64,000 bases of DNA from Symbiodinium microadriaticum (lineage: Eukaryota > Sar > Dinophyceae > Suessiales > Symbiodiniaceae), in contig LSRX01001152.1 in assembly GCA_001939145.1 (NCBI GenBank), positions 1 to 64,000 of the forward strand, read 5' to 3'. The translations under genes and the position numbers were made by a program. Numbering within the stretch: position 1 is the first letter of the stretch; every line of letters begins with the position of its first letter. This document shows positions 43,871 through 55,881 of the stretch, one piece after another. A model generated the notes under the pieces. The model was given only the letters and a program-made list of their open reading frames with translations, was not told the DNA's origin and searched no databases.

Positions 43871-46235
43871 TTGAGCCGTGAACTCCCAACTGATGTTCAA
43901 CCACCGATTTGGGATGGCGTACGGTCCCGTAATGTGGTAGATGTTCAGGACAAGCTGGAGTTGGACGGGCATCGGATCATCGCCGAGGGACCAACGCGTG
44001 GTGCGAATAGCGCATTTGTGCCGTGCCGGGCTTCAAACCATCGGGCAGCTTCTGCAATCTCGCAGCTTTTCGACGTCTCGCAGCTTCGCAGCTTGTCCGG
44101 ACTCATAGGCGCCTTTACAGCCCAACCGTGAAGAATTCCCTGAAAACGCCAAGAAATCAACAAAGAGATCCAAGAAGGCGGCAGCACCCCAGCTCCAGGA
44201 TGGCAATCATCAAGTAGCTGTCCATCCTACACCGGGCGTGGCTGAACTGCTCGCGTAGCTTCAAGAAGCTAGCCCCAAGGCCAAGAGAGCTCAGGAGCGC
44301 ACTTGCTGGTGGTGAGTTCGGTCAAATCCCGGACATCCTGAAAGGGAGACACAAAACCATGTATCATTCATTCAGTATCGTTCGGCAGCATGTTGTAGTG
44401 CCAAGAAATACTAGTTGCAGCGTGTGCCTCTCGATAGAGCATGAACTGCTTCACGCGCATATCCTGCTCTTGGTACTCTCGCCTTCCGTGCAGAAACCGT
44501 CTCATGGGATTCTGGAAGGCTGGTCATGTCAAAACTATTGCATCCGTTTCCTAGGGCCCTCACCACTGCCGCAGAACTTGGTCGAACATGAAGTTCCCTC
44601 GGTTGTAGCCTAGGCAGGAAACTACATGCCCAAAAACTCGTGCCAATGCACAGGCGTGCCCAGGTCGCTTCACACAGGAACACTGTTCCTCGGGTCTCGT
44701 ATTTGCCAGAGTCTTGCAGTCGAAACTGTGTCCCTTTGACTCGTGCTTGTTTTAACTGTAATGTGTTGCGCATCTGGCCCAAGGGTAGGGCCAAACAGTT
44801 CTTCGACGCCATCTGTAATGGACATTGCAAAGCTTGCAATCTGCAAGGCTTGAAACTATGTACAAGAAGGCCCCAACGGGCTGTGCCTACTTTGGAGCCT
44901 GAGCCGCAGCGGCACAAAAACGCTGCGGAAGACGCTGCGGACTACGCTTCACACGAAGCTTCACTTTTGACCCGCTGTCTTTGCGCTTTGACCGGCCTCA
45001 AATTCAAGAGTCTCCTGGAGAGGCCCTTTTAGATTGGCATACGGGGAGCTTGAAGAGCAACCATCAAATTCGAGTTCTGTCCAGAGCATGTGGTCGAGAC
45101 TCATTGGCGAGAATGCATTGATAACTTGATAACTGTTAGACTTTAAACACTTGAGAACTGAGAACTACTGCTTCGGGTTTACAGGTTGGCCTTCGGCAAG
45201 TTGTGCAAACACTGTTAAATAGTTGTGAAACAGCATGACCACATGTTTGCGGTGATGCCTTTCCGTCTTCATTCCTCAGTTTGCTTTCCTTGCGCTTCTA
45301 TCCCATCAGGGCGCCTGGGGGCAAACTAGCAACATGCCTCAATGTGAGGACAAGCCAACGAAATTCAACCAATTTGTCACCGCAAACCGCAATCTGGAAC
45401 ATGGCTTCTAACACTTCGCACTCTGGGAGTGATGCGCGGCATCCAAGGAGGCGGCATTAGCTTCTGCATCCTGGCAGGAATGCGTGAAAATGCAGAAAGG
45501 TCGGGAGTCGCTCTCGCTACGTGCATCTTCGTATCAATTCACCTGGTGCATGCTCACAACAATACTTTTAGTAGCAACGAGCACTACTGCAAAGTTGAGT
45601 CTTGCCTCAGTCCGCACCGCAGCATCTTCCGGCACATCCGGGCTTTCAAGCTCGTGGGCGTCGGGAAGAGGACCGGCTATGTCCTCCTGATGATTTCAGC
45701 ATGCAGTCGGCAGTCGCGCAAAACGACGGATCACCGATGGAGAGACGAGCTATGCCAAGATTTTTGGCATGCGGGGGGCTTAAACCCTGTCAGATTTCCC
45801 CCCCCCCCCGCCCAAACACCGGACCTGCTGCACGCATCCATGCTGTTCCAGTACTCCCTCGTGCTTTCCGTAAGCGAAAGCGACACGGAGGATTTAGGAA
45901 TAAAAGCTTGGAAGCACTGTCCGCTCCTCAGGCCAGCTGCTACGTCAGGAGTCACGTTTTTGTCGCGGGCCGCGTCGCTTGGGATTCGTCATCGTTGTGG
46001 CCATTTTGAACTACATCAAGGCTGTCAAGGCATCTCTGTTTGGGATGCTGTGCGGAAGCACACGATGCAACCAACCTTAGACTAGCCCGTTCCACTCAGG
46101 TTGCTGGAGTTTGAGGGAGCTTGGGCATCACCAACGCAACTGGTGACGTCACCGCATTCCTGGCAATTCTGCTGCAGTCGACGTTCAAGGCCCCAACTTC
46201 CTCTCACACATCGACCAATCCAGAATGAACACCAC
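43871..46235. other. No gene confirmed
   Basis: Open frames 44411-44917 (-), 44640-45032 (+) and 45429-46085 (+, 218 codons) have mixed composition but no recognised domain; the last includes a poly-C run at 45797-45810 that would encode polyproline. None is accepted. Confidence 0.35.
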
Positions 46236-47690
46236 AGGGAACATTTGCATCACGGCCCCCCCCTTAAGGGGGGGAGGGGTGGGGGGGGGTCGGAAATAGG
46301 TGGCCCACCTATTTCGTTTTTTTAAGGCTGAGGGGGTCGGACCACCCTCCCCTGAGTTTTTTGTGCATGTCAGTAGAGACAGGATTTCCAAGATTAGTGT
46401 ATATGACGGTTGTAAACTCTATTATTTTTTCAGTTGGGGCTAACGGGTTGATGAGCATAGCTGTGAAGCTATGCAGGGTAGCCTGCCATAACACCAGCGA
46501 AATCGGCAGGATGGGAGGGGGGGACTCTACCCTCCCCTATTACCTGCCCTATTACAAGCCTTACAAGCCCCCCTCAATCCCCACCTATTTCTCCCCTCTA
46601 CGTAACCTAAACCTGCTGTAATCGTCTTGCCACAAAAGCTTAAGAAGTGCTCTATCATGCTTTCTCTTCAATACAGGGTAGCCTGCCATAACACCAGCGA
46701 TATCGGCGGGATGGGAGGGGGGGACTCTACCCTCCCCTATTACCTGCCCTATTAAAACCCTTACAAGCCCCCCTCAATCCCCACCTATTTTTCCCCTCTA
46801 CGTAACTAGAAAGTAGCCTAGTACAACACCAGCGAAATCGGTCGGGGATAGGGGGGGGACTCTACCCTCCTCTATTACCTGCCCTATTAAAACCTGTTCA
46901 GACCCCTCACCATCCCCACCTATTTCTCCCCTCTACGAACCTAAACCTGCTGTAATCGTATTACCGTATTACTATAAGACATTAAGACGTGCTCTATCCT
47001 TAGTAGAGAGAAGCCAAATACAACACCAGCGAAATCGGTCGGGGATAGGGGGGGGGACTCTACCCTCCTCTATTACCTGCCCTATTAAAACCCTTACAGA
47101 CCCCTCACCATCCCCACCTATTTCTCCCCTCTACGTAACCTATACCTCCTCTACCTCTTAATACAGAGTAGCCTCCTATAACACCAGCGAAATCGGTCGG
47201 GGATAGGGGGGGGGGACTCTACCTTCCTCTATTACCTGCCCTACTAAAACCCTGACAGACCCCTCACCATCCCCACCTATTTCTCCCCTCTACGTAACCT
47301 ACATGTGGTAGTAGCCTATCTTAACATAACACCACACAAATCAGCCGTCAAATCCAAACTGGGACCGGCCCACACAGCAGGTGCCCCTGAAGTGGCCCAG
47401 GCTGAGCTCATGAAGACACTTCCCCGGAAAAAAATATGTGACAAGCAAGTCTCCTGTTGGTATCACTTGTCACACCAATAAGAACAGATACTACACTTCC
47501 AAGGCAAAATGCCTGCGAGTCCAATCACTGCAGCTGACACATGCAACACTCATGGAACCCTTCATTTCCCACCTATTTCTCCCACCCCCCCCACCCTCTC
47601 AAAATAGGTGGCCCTGCGACCGGAAATAGGTGCCACCACAGGTTACCCCCCCCGGTCCCACCTATTTTAAGGGGGGGGCTCTTTTGCATC
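46236..47690. repeat. Satellite-like element with CCACCTATTT / AAATAGGTGG boxes
   Basis: Five related units carry the landmark AACACCAGCGA(A/T)ATCGG at about 46490, 46690, 46825, 47022 and 47180. Each continues with GGGGGGGACTCTACC, TATTACCTGCCCTA and CCCCACCTATTT(C/T)(T/C)CCCCTCTACG. The array is bounded by G/C-run blocks: on the left GGCCCCCCCCTTAAGGGGGGG and the palindrome GAAATAGGTGGCCCACCTATTTC at 46293-46315 (long form described by position), on the right AAAATAGGTGG, GGAAATAGGTG and CCCACCTATTTTAAGGGGGGG at 47603-47678. Overall about 1.45 kb, non-coding. Confidence 0.85.
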
Positions 47691-47699
47691 CAACAAGGT

Positions 47700-50600
47700 T
47701 TCCGACGTCATCCGACGTCGGCTGAATGCTCAGCAGCTATGCATTGATTCCCCAACAAAAGGCTGCCAGCGTCGAGAAATTGCCAGGGATTCGGGAGTAA
47801 GCTCCGGGCCTCTAGCTCCAAGTCCTGGGAGTCCGTTTGAGCCTGCATTCCACGGGCACGATAAGACAAGAGAAGCGTCACATCTAAAGCTGCATGTGCC
47901 GCCTTGACTCTTTCCGAGCGCTCTCGCAACAATGCATCCATCTCTTCCAAGATCACCTGTCGACTAAACATTTTGCAACACACCTCAACTGAAACAGTCT
48001 GATCATGTTGCTAGGACTAGGAAAGCTTGCACCTCCTGCTGATCCTTGCTGACACCTTGCAGCTTCATGCGATTGATCGCCTGCAACAGCGTCCAACTAC
48101 TACTTGCCCCCAATGAGACTGACAAGACTCAAGTTCACAAGAGAGGCCAGGCACGAACAGCACCTTGTCGCGCAAGCCTTTCATTGCATGCTGCTTGAGT
48201 TTGTCGACCTTGCAGAGCCGATGCGCAAGAACTCAAAACAAGCTTGGCCCAAGCTAATCGACATAGTGAGAGCCTGGTTGACTCCCTTTTTGCAGTTGTG
48301 TGGCCCAGTATGCATACATGCCACACTTCCCAACCCAGGCGTATAGAATCGCCGAAGTTCATGATGGGCAGCAGCCGTTGCCAGTCGATGACAGAGGCAG
48401 CACAAATCCTACTCAATCGCTCCCAAGCGAACCGTGGAAGACTCGGAAGCATGCAGTGTACGCCCCTTGAGACCAGCAGGTCGACGGTGACAATAAATGG
48501 TTCTCCCTCGGTGATCCTCTTTTCTGTGATCGCCTTTCCCACACAAGAACAAACCATCACACCTGTTCTTGTTTCCTTCGCTTCGACCTCCGTCGTCACC
48601 TGTTTAACGCGCTACGCATCTCCTAGTTCGTTAGTTTCAGTAACAGAGAAGCCGGGCTTGGTGTTCCTACCGTTCCCATCATAACACGCCAAATATGCAA
48701 CCACCAACATTTCTCACGAGCCGTAGATGCACTTACCAAAACCATCATTATAGAAATCTTGTCGAAACTCTAAACTCGAGTAGGAAAACACCTGAAAATG
48801 CACGTGCTTGATGGTAGACCCTTCCACCGCCCCACCCACCACCCCATGCTCAGGCGCCCTTGATGTGGTGATGGCTGGTGGGGGTGCTGGTCGCAGCGAT
48901 AACGGTGACGGTGTTGCGATCACCTCGTTCGACTCTGAGTTAACAATCCTGCGATTAGATACCCGTGGCAGCATGTCCACATGAACCTGCAGCTGGAGCT
49001 GCCCAACAGTTGCACGATTCTGGCGTCGGTCGACAACTACAAGTAAGATTTCGGGCATGCATGCGATCCAGGCAACTTGGATCAAGCGTACCTGGACCTG
49101 TGAGTCTACCAGGACTTCTCATGGTGCACGCAGGATGGGGCCAAGGCGTCCAAGGGCTCGAGGGCGGCGTTTGTTGCATTCTGGGCACAGCAAGACGAAA
49201 GTCAATGAAAACCAGCAAGACCCATGCTTGTCTGGGCGCCTGAATTCCCTCCAACGCTTTACTCAGCTTCCATTTGCTCTGGCCGAGGCGCTGATTTTCC
49301 TGCGCGCTGCACTTCGACTGGTTCAGGGCCTAGTGCAGGGCCTAGGGCCTGCAAGGCCTAGGGCCTAGGCCCAGGAAAAATGACAAAGGCAAGCTTTTGG
49401 GACCTCGGAAGCTCCACGGGTTCGAACCGATTCGGTCCTCGCCACGTATTGAATGCAATGCTGTCGCGTCACCCTCATCGTTCACTGTGTCCTTCTACTC
49501 GACATCGGAAGAAACTGTGAATTGCACCTTTGATGCCTTTCGCAGGTGCTGGTCTCTCTGCTTCAGTCTGTCACGGACTCGATGCAAGAATCGCGGCTGT
49601 GGGCAGGTCATTTTGTTGGGAGGGAAGCAAATCGATTTGCTCCGAGATCCTGGCTTCTGCGCCAAGGGCGGGTAGAATCTACCCACGCCCTGCCCAGGGA
49701 CGAAAGACAATTCAAATCGGCGGAGGAGAGATGAAGGGGCCTCCAAGACCTCTCTTTCAACTTCTGGAGCCTCTGGTCGGCGCAACTGTCGAGCTAGTCA
49801 TCGCTGGCACTGGAGCTCAGCAGGCGGCTCGCACCCCAGCCGTTGAGCGCGATTTCTTTATGGAGAAGCCACCGGACCTCGATAACATTTACCCATGTGC
49901 CGCCTCGACGATGACCTCCCTCTTGGACATCAGTCCCTACGCAGCAAGGCACGCGGATGCTCGACATGGGTCAGCATGCCTCCAGTGCACGACTCCGTCA
50001 TCGTCGGGCTTCTCCTCCTCACCTTGCACCCGTGCCCCCAACACTTTCGGAGTCATGGCCATGACATGCTTTGGCCTACGCCAGGTGGAAGCTCGGCCAA
50101 CTGCACCTGTCAAGTTGCATAAGCCTGTCCAGAGTCCACGCATTGGGAATGCCTGTTAGCCTGGCCCAGGGCCTGATCCTCCTTCGAAGAAGGCTTGCCT
50201 TTGTCGCCTTTGGGAGCCGTCAGAGATGCCACCGCCACTTCTCAGTTTCCCGGCCTCTTCGAGCAGCCCCCTGTCGCCATCCAGTGCCTCAATCTGCATG
50301 ATGGCTAGCGGCTAGAGCATGCCAAAGCATGCTAGAGCTAGGTGTGCTAGGATGCCTTGAATGCAAGCGAGCTGCCAAAGATCTGGTCTGCATTGTTTCG
50401 CCGGCGCACCTAGAAACGAAGGACAGCTGAAAACCCAACGCAGGTGGAAGGTCGCTGCGTCGATACTCGATCCGACTCTGAGCATCGCGCTGGCGCCAAG
50501 AAGCTACGGGTGTGATCCGGTGCGCAGTTGTAAGCGTAAGGGTGGGGCATGCTGTAAGGCAGCATGCGCCCCTGGCATACTACTGGCAAACATGTCACAT

Positions 50601-51580
50601 TGAGCAGGAGCGTCGCCGCACAAACACGAACATGACGGCCTTCAAAGCAGGAGGAGCTGCCAATGGAAGTGGGTCAGGCAATGTGTAGTGGCCTGGACCT
50701 GATAAACAGTGCTTGCGAACACTACCGAAGCCGGGTAAAATGGATGAGTGCGTTTCTCCGCATTGATCGTGTAGCATGCCGAAAACAAGCAACAGTCATG
50801 CTTCCGGCACTCCATCAGAAAGCCCTCAAGCACATGGAGAACGGCAACGTATAAAAGGCGGAGATCACTGCTGTACTCGTGGCTGATTCTGCCGCAGATT
50901 GACGCTGTCGATAAGCGTGGACACTACTTTCCCGGATTGAAATCAAACGCAATTTTCAGAAATTTGTTGCATGTGTGTGTGTGTGTGTGTGCGTGTGTCT
51001 CATACCCTGCACCAGAAGGGCTACGGTAGGCAGCCAACCGTGCCTGATGTTCAAGCGCTGTTGACTGGTGCTTCAAGCAAGCCGTCATGCCAATGAGCTT
51101 GAACATATGTTCGAGCTTGATGTTGGCGGCCGTTGAACCGTGCATCCCTCTAAGGGGTAAGGCAGGGACGCAGATTTGTGGATATAGCGCCGCTTCGGAG
51201 GTCCGAGCGCGCACCGCTGTACGAAAGCATAGGGCTGTCATGGGCTGTCGATGCCAGCCGATGACAGCTCGTGTACAACAGCTCATCAACCCAACAGTAC
51301 CGACAGGCCATGGTGCAACAAACACTGCAAGAAACGCAGGCATGGGAAGATCATCAAAACCTGTCATTGGTATGACATCCCCTCCACCTTGGAGGTGCCT
51401 CTCTTCAGCGGGTCGCAGACGATTGACATCACGCGTCTCACTTAGTGGTAGCCATCATTAGACATCATGTCCAACAGCGGAGGATGCATCATCAGCCTTC
51501 AACATGAATCCTAGTGAACATGGCGCAGCTTTGCCTGCTGTACATAGACCTGCATGGCGATGAGTGGGTAGCCAGTCAGA
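47700..51580. other. Gene-poor interval
   Basis: Numerous overlapping frames up to about 210 codons (49530-50159, +) occur on both strands without recognisable domains. Small features: a GGCCTAGG-rich palindromic patch at 49325-49372 and a (TG)n run at about 50973-50996. No supported gene. Confidence 0.35.
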
Positions 51581-51587
51581 TCTGTCT

Positions 51588-53920
51588 TCAGGAGATTTGT
51601 TGCATCAGCTCGTACAGGACTTCCATATCACGATAAGTCGCAACGTCAGGTTCAGATCTTGATCCACTAGCAGCATGTGCGGCTTTGCAGTCAACGAGTC
51701 GTGGCAGTGGGAACCCTCCCACAACAAGTGCAACATTCTGCCTCAGATCGTAGACCTGGAAACGATGCACGAGTGAAATATACGAATGGTCCATCGTGTG
51801 TCGCACAAGGCCGAGGAGTACTTCAAAAGCGCAGCGAGCTGTTGTGAAGACAGCAGTCTCCGGAAGTAAGTTTTCTCAAAGTTGCAATGTATGTATAGAT
51901 TTCTACGTTCCTGAGTGACCCCTAAAGAATAAGGGTAGCCTGTTTCCTAGTATTCGGTTTGAATAAGGAGACCCCAAAATAAAAAGGGCAAAAGGGTGCT
52001 ACTCAGGGACCTAGATTTGGATCCAGTTTCAATAGCAAGCAGACCTCCCCGTGCTGAGTCGTGAAATCGGCCGGTGCGATAAGCATCGCATCGCCCTGAA
52101 GCGCACGCTGGCTAAGAGACTCCTCTTACCGCGGTAGAAGATGATGATGGTGGTTGTGGTTGTTGTGGTTGTTGCTGTTGCTGTCGCTGCTGCTGTTGTT
52201 GCTGTTGTTGTTGATGAGGATGGTGCTGGTGACAGTTGATGTTGGTGATGGTGATGATGATGATGATGATGACGATGATGATGAGGATGAAGATGATTAC
52301 GACGATGATGCTGAAGATGATGTTCATGATGCAAATGACGATAATCGTGACCATGTCCGTGGCGATGATCAACATCATGGTGATGGCCGTGATGCTGCTG
52401 GTGATGGTACCGGCGATGGTGACGACCAGGCCCATAGACGTACAGGATGATGGACACTAACGACATGCTGATGACGGTGGTGTCGGCGGTGACGATAACG
52501 GCTGCGGCACCGCGAATGACTGTGATGATTGTCATGGTAATGCTGGTGACCCTGGTGACGAAGACGAAGTGACGATGATGCTGAGAAAATCAGGAGCACG
52601 CCAGGTTCACGCTCCAGAAAGGAATGCCTAAAATTAACGCTGCCCTTCTTGGTGTGTCCGTTCAATGTCGTCGTCCGGTCTGTCTGATATCTTGACCAGC
52701 TGGCAAGGAAGGGGCTAAGCAGGAAACAAAGCATAACGAAGTGGCTGGGTGTGCTACCTGGCACCTCTTCTGGATCTCCAACAACCTAAGAAGATCAGTA
52801 GAGTCAGTAAACAAACCAGGATTCAATTGTAGAGCTTGCTTGATCCAGCCCCGGCCTTGGCAATCAACGCCTTTGTCTCAGAACTAGTTGCACTTTCGTA
52901 CCTGTACACGAGCTCGCCGACGACTTTGACTTCGACGGAACCTGGAGTGCGCTTCGCCAAGCAGTCCCTCAAACGACGAGAATGGCCGGCAGGGGGTACT
53001 GAGACTAGTGCCTCTGGCATCGTACGAACCGGGAGGTGGATTGGCATCATAAAGCTTTGGAGCCACATCAAAGTAGCTCGGAGGTTTATGTGCCTCGAGT
53101 AACAAGTCAATGATCACAACCAGGACGATCTTCGCTGCCGGCCACTCTGCCTCAAGCATGAAGCGCCCACCCTCTGGACAGAACGGCTTTCCCATCTTTG
53201 CCCTTAGCTCGGGCTGGCTGAAACACTAACAGCACCTGCCTGCGAAAGTGCGAGGTTAGTCACCGTTGTGCATTCTAACACCCAAACAAAGCCGAGAGGC
53301 CATGGTGGAGGCACGTAGGTGGGACCAGGAACGAAGCTCTTGTGCTTCGACACGTAGTCCTCGCATGGTATGGTGTTTACAGTTTGCGAGTGTTCAACTA
53401 CAAGCAACGCTGCGTCCAGCGTGGATATGTTCTTCGACGCGCTGATCTTGCCATGAGGCTTGGGCCTTGCTCCAAAGGTGGAGTCGGCTCGTACGGCTCG
53501 GTTACTTCTCAACATGCAATTGCAAGCTCTAATTGGCACTTGAGCTTGTTTTCACACGGCTCCAAGGTTCGAGGCATCTGAATTGTTCCTGCAGCTGCTA
53601 CTGCGCGTATCACCGCTCTGGCTCTGACTTTCCCTGCTGACAGTGTCACAAGGATCGGCAGGAACTGCCAATTCCTCGGGTCATGTACAAACATTGCTCG
53701 CACGATTCTGCAGACAAGGCGTCAACAACAGGGAGGTGGTAAGCCCTGCAGCAGTGCTGCAAAAGTGCGAAGCACCCTCCGAACCTTGAACGACTTACGC
53801 ATGGATTGATTTAGCTATGGCGGCGGCTTCTACAACGTCGAGAAGGCACAGAAGGCCAATGAAGAGGTCTGGAGAGTAACCGTGAGCGTGGAAGTCTACA
53901 GAAACTACGGAACTTGGCCA
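51588..53920 (-). CDS. Unknown multi-exon gene
   Basis: Exon-like blocks follow each other on the minus strand. About 53920-53802: VDFHAHGYSPDLFIGLLCLL ending at a GTAAGT donor. About 53700-53520: MFVHDPRNWQFLPILVTLSA. About 53460-53290: ISTLDAALLVVEHSQTVNTI, then FVPGPTYVPPPWPLG. About 53195-53030: GGRFMLEAEWPAAKIVLVVI. About 52970-52830: VEVKVVGELVYRYESATSSE. About 52760-52570: FVMLCFLLSPFLASWSRYQ. About 51760-51590, after a TTTCCAG acceptor: YDLRQNVALVVGGFPLPRLV, then RDMEVLYELMQQIS and a stop. A compound microsatellite (52137-52440) would lie in the last intron. Two hydrophobic stretches suggest membrane association. No family is recognised; the joins are inferred and the start is not known. 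It could be two genes. Confidence 0.48.
52137..52440. repeat. (GTT/GAT/ATG)n compound microsatellite
   Basis: TGGTTGTTGCTG-type and GATGATGATG-type trinucleotide runs cover about 300 bp, purine/T-rich on the plus strand. Open frames encoding poly-Asp, poly-Met or poly-His here are artefacts. Confidence 0.9.
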
Positions 53921-54105
53921 GCTTTTCCGGGGCCCGACTTTTTCCTGGTATGCGTTTCGTCGGTCGTTCCTGTCGGATTGCCAGCCCTGACTGCTTTAGC
54001 TGTTGCGTCTCGCATGTGCCGCACGAAAAAATAAACCTGGCGGCACAACTTCGACCCCACCCGAACACCATGTCGCTACAAGTTCCGGGCTAGCTGCTAG
54101 GCCGT

Positions 54106-55845
54106 CTATCCGGCTGAAAGACCTGACCAGCACCAAGTCTCTGAGGCTTGATGAGCATACCTCTCTGTGATAATGCTGCCTTCTTGGGCACGGCAGTTCA
54201 ACTTATTCTCCAGCATCCCGTGATCGTCCAGCATCTGTGAAGGGCTGCGGTTAAGATCGTCACGTAGCTCTTCGAGGTCTCCTTGTGATGCATTGCTGGT
54301 ATGGCCTGAGCCCAAACGGTCCGCTGTGCTTGTGACCGAGACTTCGGCGACTGCAGCATCAGTTGGTACTGGGTTTGTCTCAGACTCGGCTACAGCCACA
54401 GCCGTCTCAGCTTCTACTTCAGCTGTGGTCCTCAAGGATCCTTCTGCTGAAGGGAGCAGTCTTGGCTGCTCGCTTGATGCTAACAAGCTCATCGGCACCC
54501 CCGTGCCATCGGATACATTCGGCATCTCCTGGGCAGAGCCTTCAGTCTCACCCTCGCACTTGAACTTATCTTCCAAGTCGGTCTGATCAGCTTTGCACTC
54601 GCTTGCACTTGCATCACTTGCGCTCGCTCGACCCCTCGAAGGACCCGGGCTCTTCGGCGGCTCTGCAACGCCGTCCTCAGCTTTACCTTCCTCAAGAAGG
54701 GCTTCTTCTAGAGGTCGGGACGTCTGATGCTCGCACCATTTGCTCAAAGCACTCACAATCAGGGCAAGTAGGTGCAAAAGCAATCCCGTGAGGGTGCTGA
54801 ATGCAGCCTCACCTCCAACGAAAGCCAAGCCAAACATCACGGGAGACCAAAGAGACAGAACTCCGCCAAGCACTGGAACTTTCAACACCCAGAACCAGAT
54901 GTTCACCAGGACCCAGAAGGATAAACGATTGGCGTACATCTGTGTAGTATTTCCTGCGACGCAACGTGCGGATTCCAAGGCGATGCCAAATAACAACCCA
55001 ACTGTGATCAGCACGCTTACGACTGAGGCAACTTCCAGGCAAAAGACAAGCAAGACCACACCTGCTGCTACCATTGCCCAGCGTTCATGTGGGCAAAGTG
55101 ACAGGAGATAAAGACTACATGTGGGTCGCTGCAGAATCGCACAGGCAGCTTGCCGGCCGGCATCCAGCAAAATATATAAGTGCTCTATCGTGTGGCTGAG
55201 CAATGACGTGAGAAGACTGAAAAGGTATGGGGCTAGAAAGCTACCCTTCCAGTACTGTAGCCACATGGTCAGCGCGATCAGGAGACCCTCTGCACCCGGT
55301 CTGGTTTTGCTGGGTAGTCGGCTCACGCTGAACTGAATCGCACAAAGCAGTGGCCAACAAGCCCAATAAGAAAGCAAGTATCGCATTTCCTGTTCCAGGT
55401 CGGCTGATGGTGAGAAAGTTTCTCGCCAGCGAATGGCAGGCAGCCAGCTGAATGCTTGCGATCTCGTTTCCTCATCCGTCTGTGCATCTTTCTCGTGATC
55501 ATACTGGATCAAGGCCCGGCTTGTCCACAGTACGGGAAACAGAGTTCCCAAGAGGAAAAACACCACGCAAGGCACAACGTCTGATGGACACAAGCTTGCA
55601 GCCAGCCACACTGTGGGGCACACAGCGATGAACGAAACATGGAAAAGAACATGCTTCGCAGACTTGAAGAATGCTGTCGAGTTATGTCTCAACCAAGAGC
55701 GCGATTTCCAAAGAAGCATGACAGCGTAGGCAGTGCCACCAATACCCATACCACAAAGTGCCAAAATACCTCTCTGCTCCCACGACATACACGTCCACAT
55801 CCACTGCAGCATTACAAGAAAACGAAGAAGAATGGGACACACCAA
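54106..55845 (-). CDS. Multi-pass membrane protein with REEP/HVA22-like region
   Basis: This is an uninterrupted 579-codon frame. Hydrophobic segments lie at about residues 26-45, 64-83, 90-107, 156-172, 184-197, 203-216, 252-290 and 318-350, followed by a long acidic, Ser/Ala/Glu-rich tail (about 385-579) that is probably cytosolic and disordered. Residues 96-220 follow the TB2/DP1/HVA22 plan: LLGTLFPVLWTSRALIQYD, an insert, RYLLSYWACWPLLCAIQF, then ALTMWLQYWKGSFLAPYLFS. In REEP/HVA22 proteins this region forms hairpins that curve endoplasmic reticulum membranes. The protein is much longer than typical family members (about 150-250 residues) and has extra helices, so the assignment is tentative. 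It lacks introns, unlike PRP19 nearby. The upstream frame (55882-56283) is in phase with it. Confidence 0.55.
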   Translation of the reverse strand: MVCPILLRFLVMLQWMWTCMSWEQRGILALCGMGIGGTAYAVMLLWKSRSWLRHNSTAFFKSAKHVLFHVSFIAVCPTVWLAASLCPSDVVPCVVFFLLGTLFPVLWTSRALIQYDHEKDAQTDEETRSQAFSWLPAIRWRETFSPSADLEQEMRYLLSYWACWPLLCAIQFSVSRLPSKTRPGAEGLLIALTMWLQYWKGSFLAPYLFSLLTSLLSHTIEHLYILLDAGRQAACAILQRPTCSLYLLSLCPHERWAMVAAGVVLLVFCLEVASVVSVLITVGLLFGIALESARCVAGNTTQMYANRLSFWVLVNIWFWVLKVPVLGGVLSLWSPVMFGLAFVGGEAAFSTLTGLLLHLLALIVSALSKWCEHQTSRPLEEALLEEGKAEDGVAEPPKSPGPSRGRASASDASASECKADQTDLEDKFKCEGETEGSAQEMPNVSDGTGVPMSLLASSEQPRLLPSAEGSLRTTAEVEAETAVAVAESETNPVPTDAAVAEVSVTSTADRLGSGHTSNASQGDLEELRDDLNRSPSQMLDDHGMLENKLNCRAQEGSIITERYAHQASETWCWSGLSAG

Positions 55846-55881
55846 ACGCCACCTCAGCGACAGCTCAGCCCTTAGAGTCTC

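Noticed and set aside
45429..46085. 218-codon plus-strand frame
   Set aside because: It contains polyproline from a poly-C run, has competing frames and shows no recognisable domain.
49400..49445. tRNA candidate because of GGGTTCGAACC
   Set aside because: Flanking bases do not form a cloverleaf; isolated B-box-like words are expected by chance.
52112..52535. His-, Met- and Asp-rich open frames
   Set aside because: They are direct translations of the GAT/ATG microsatellite.
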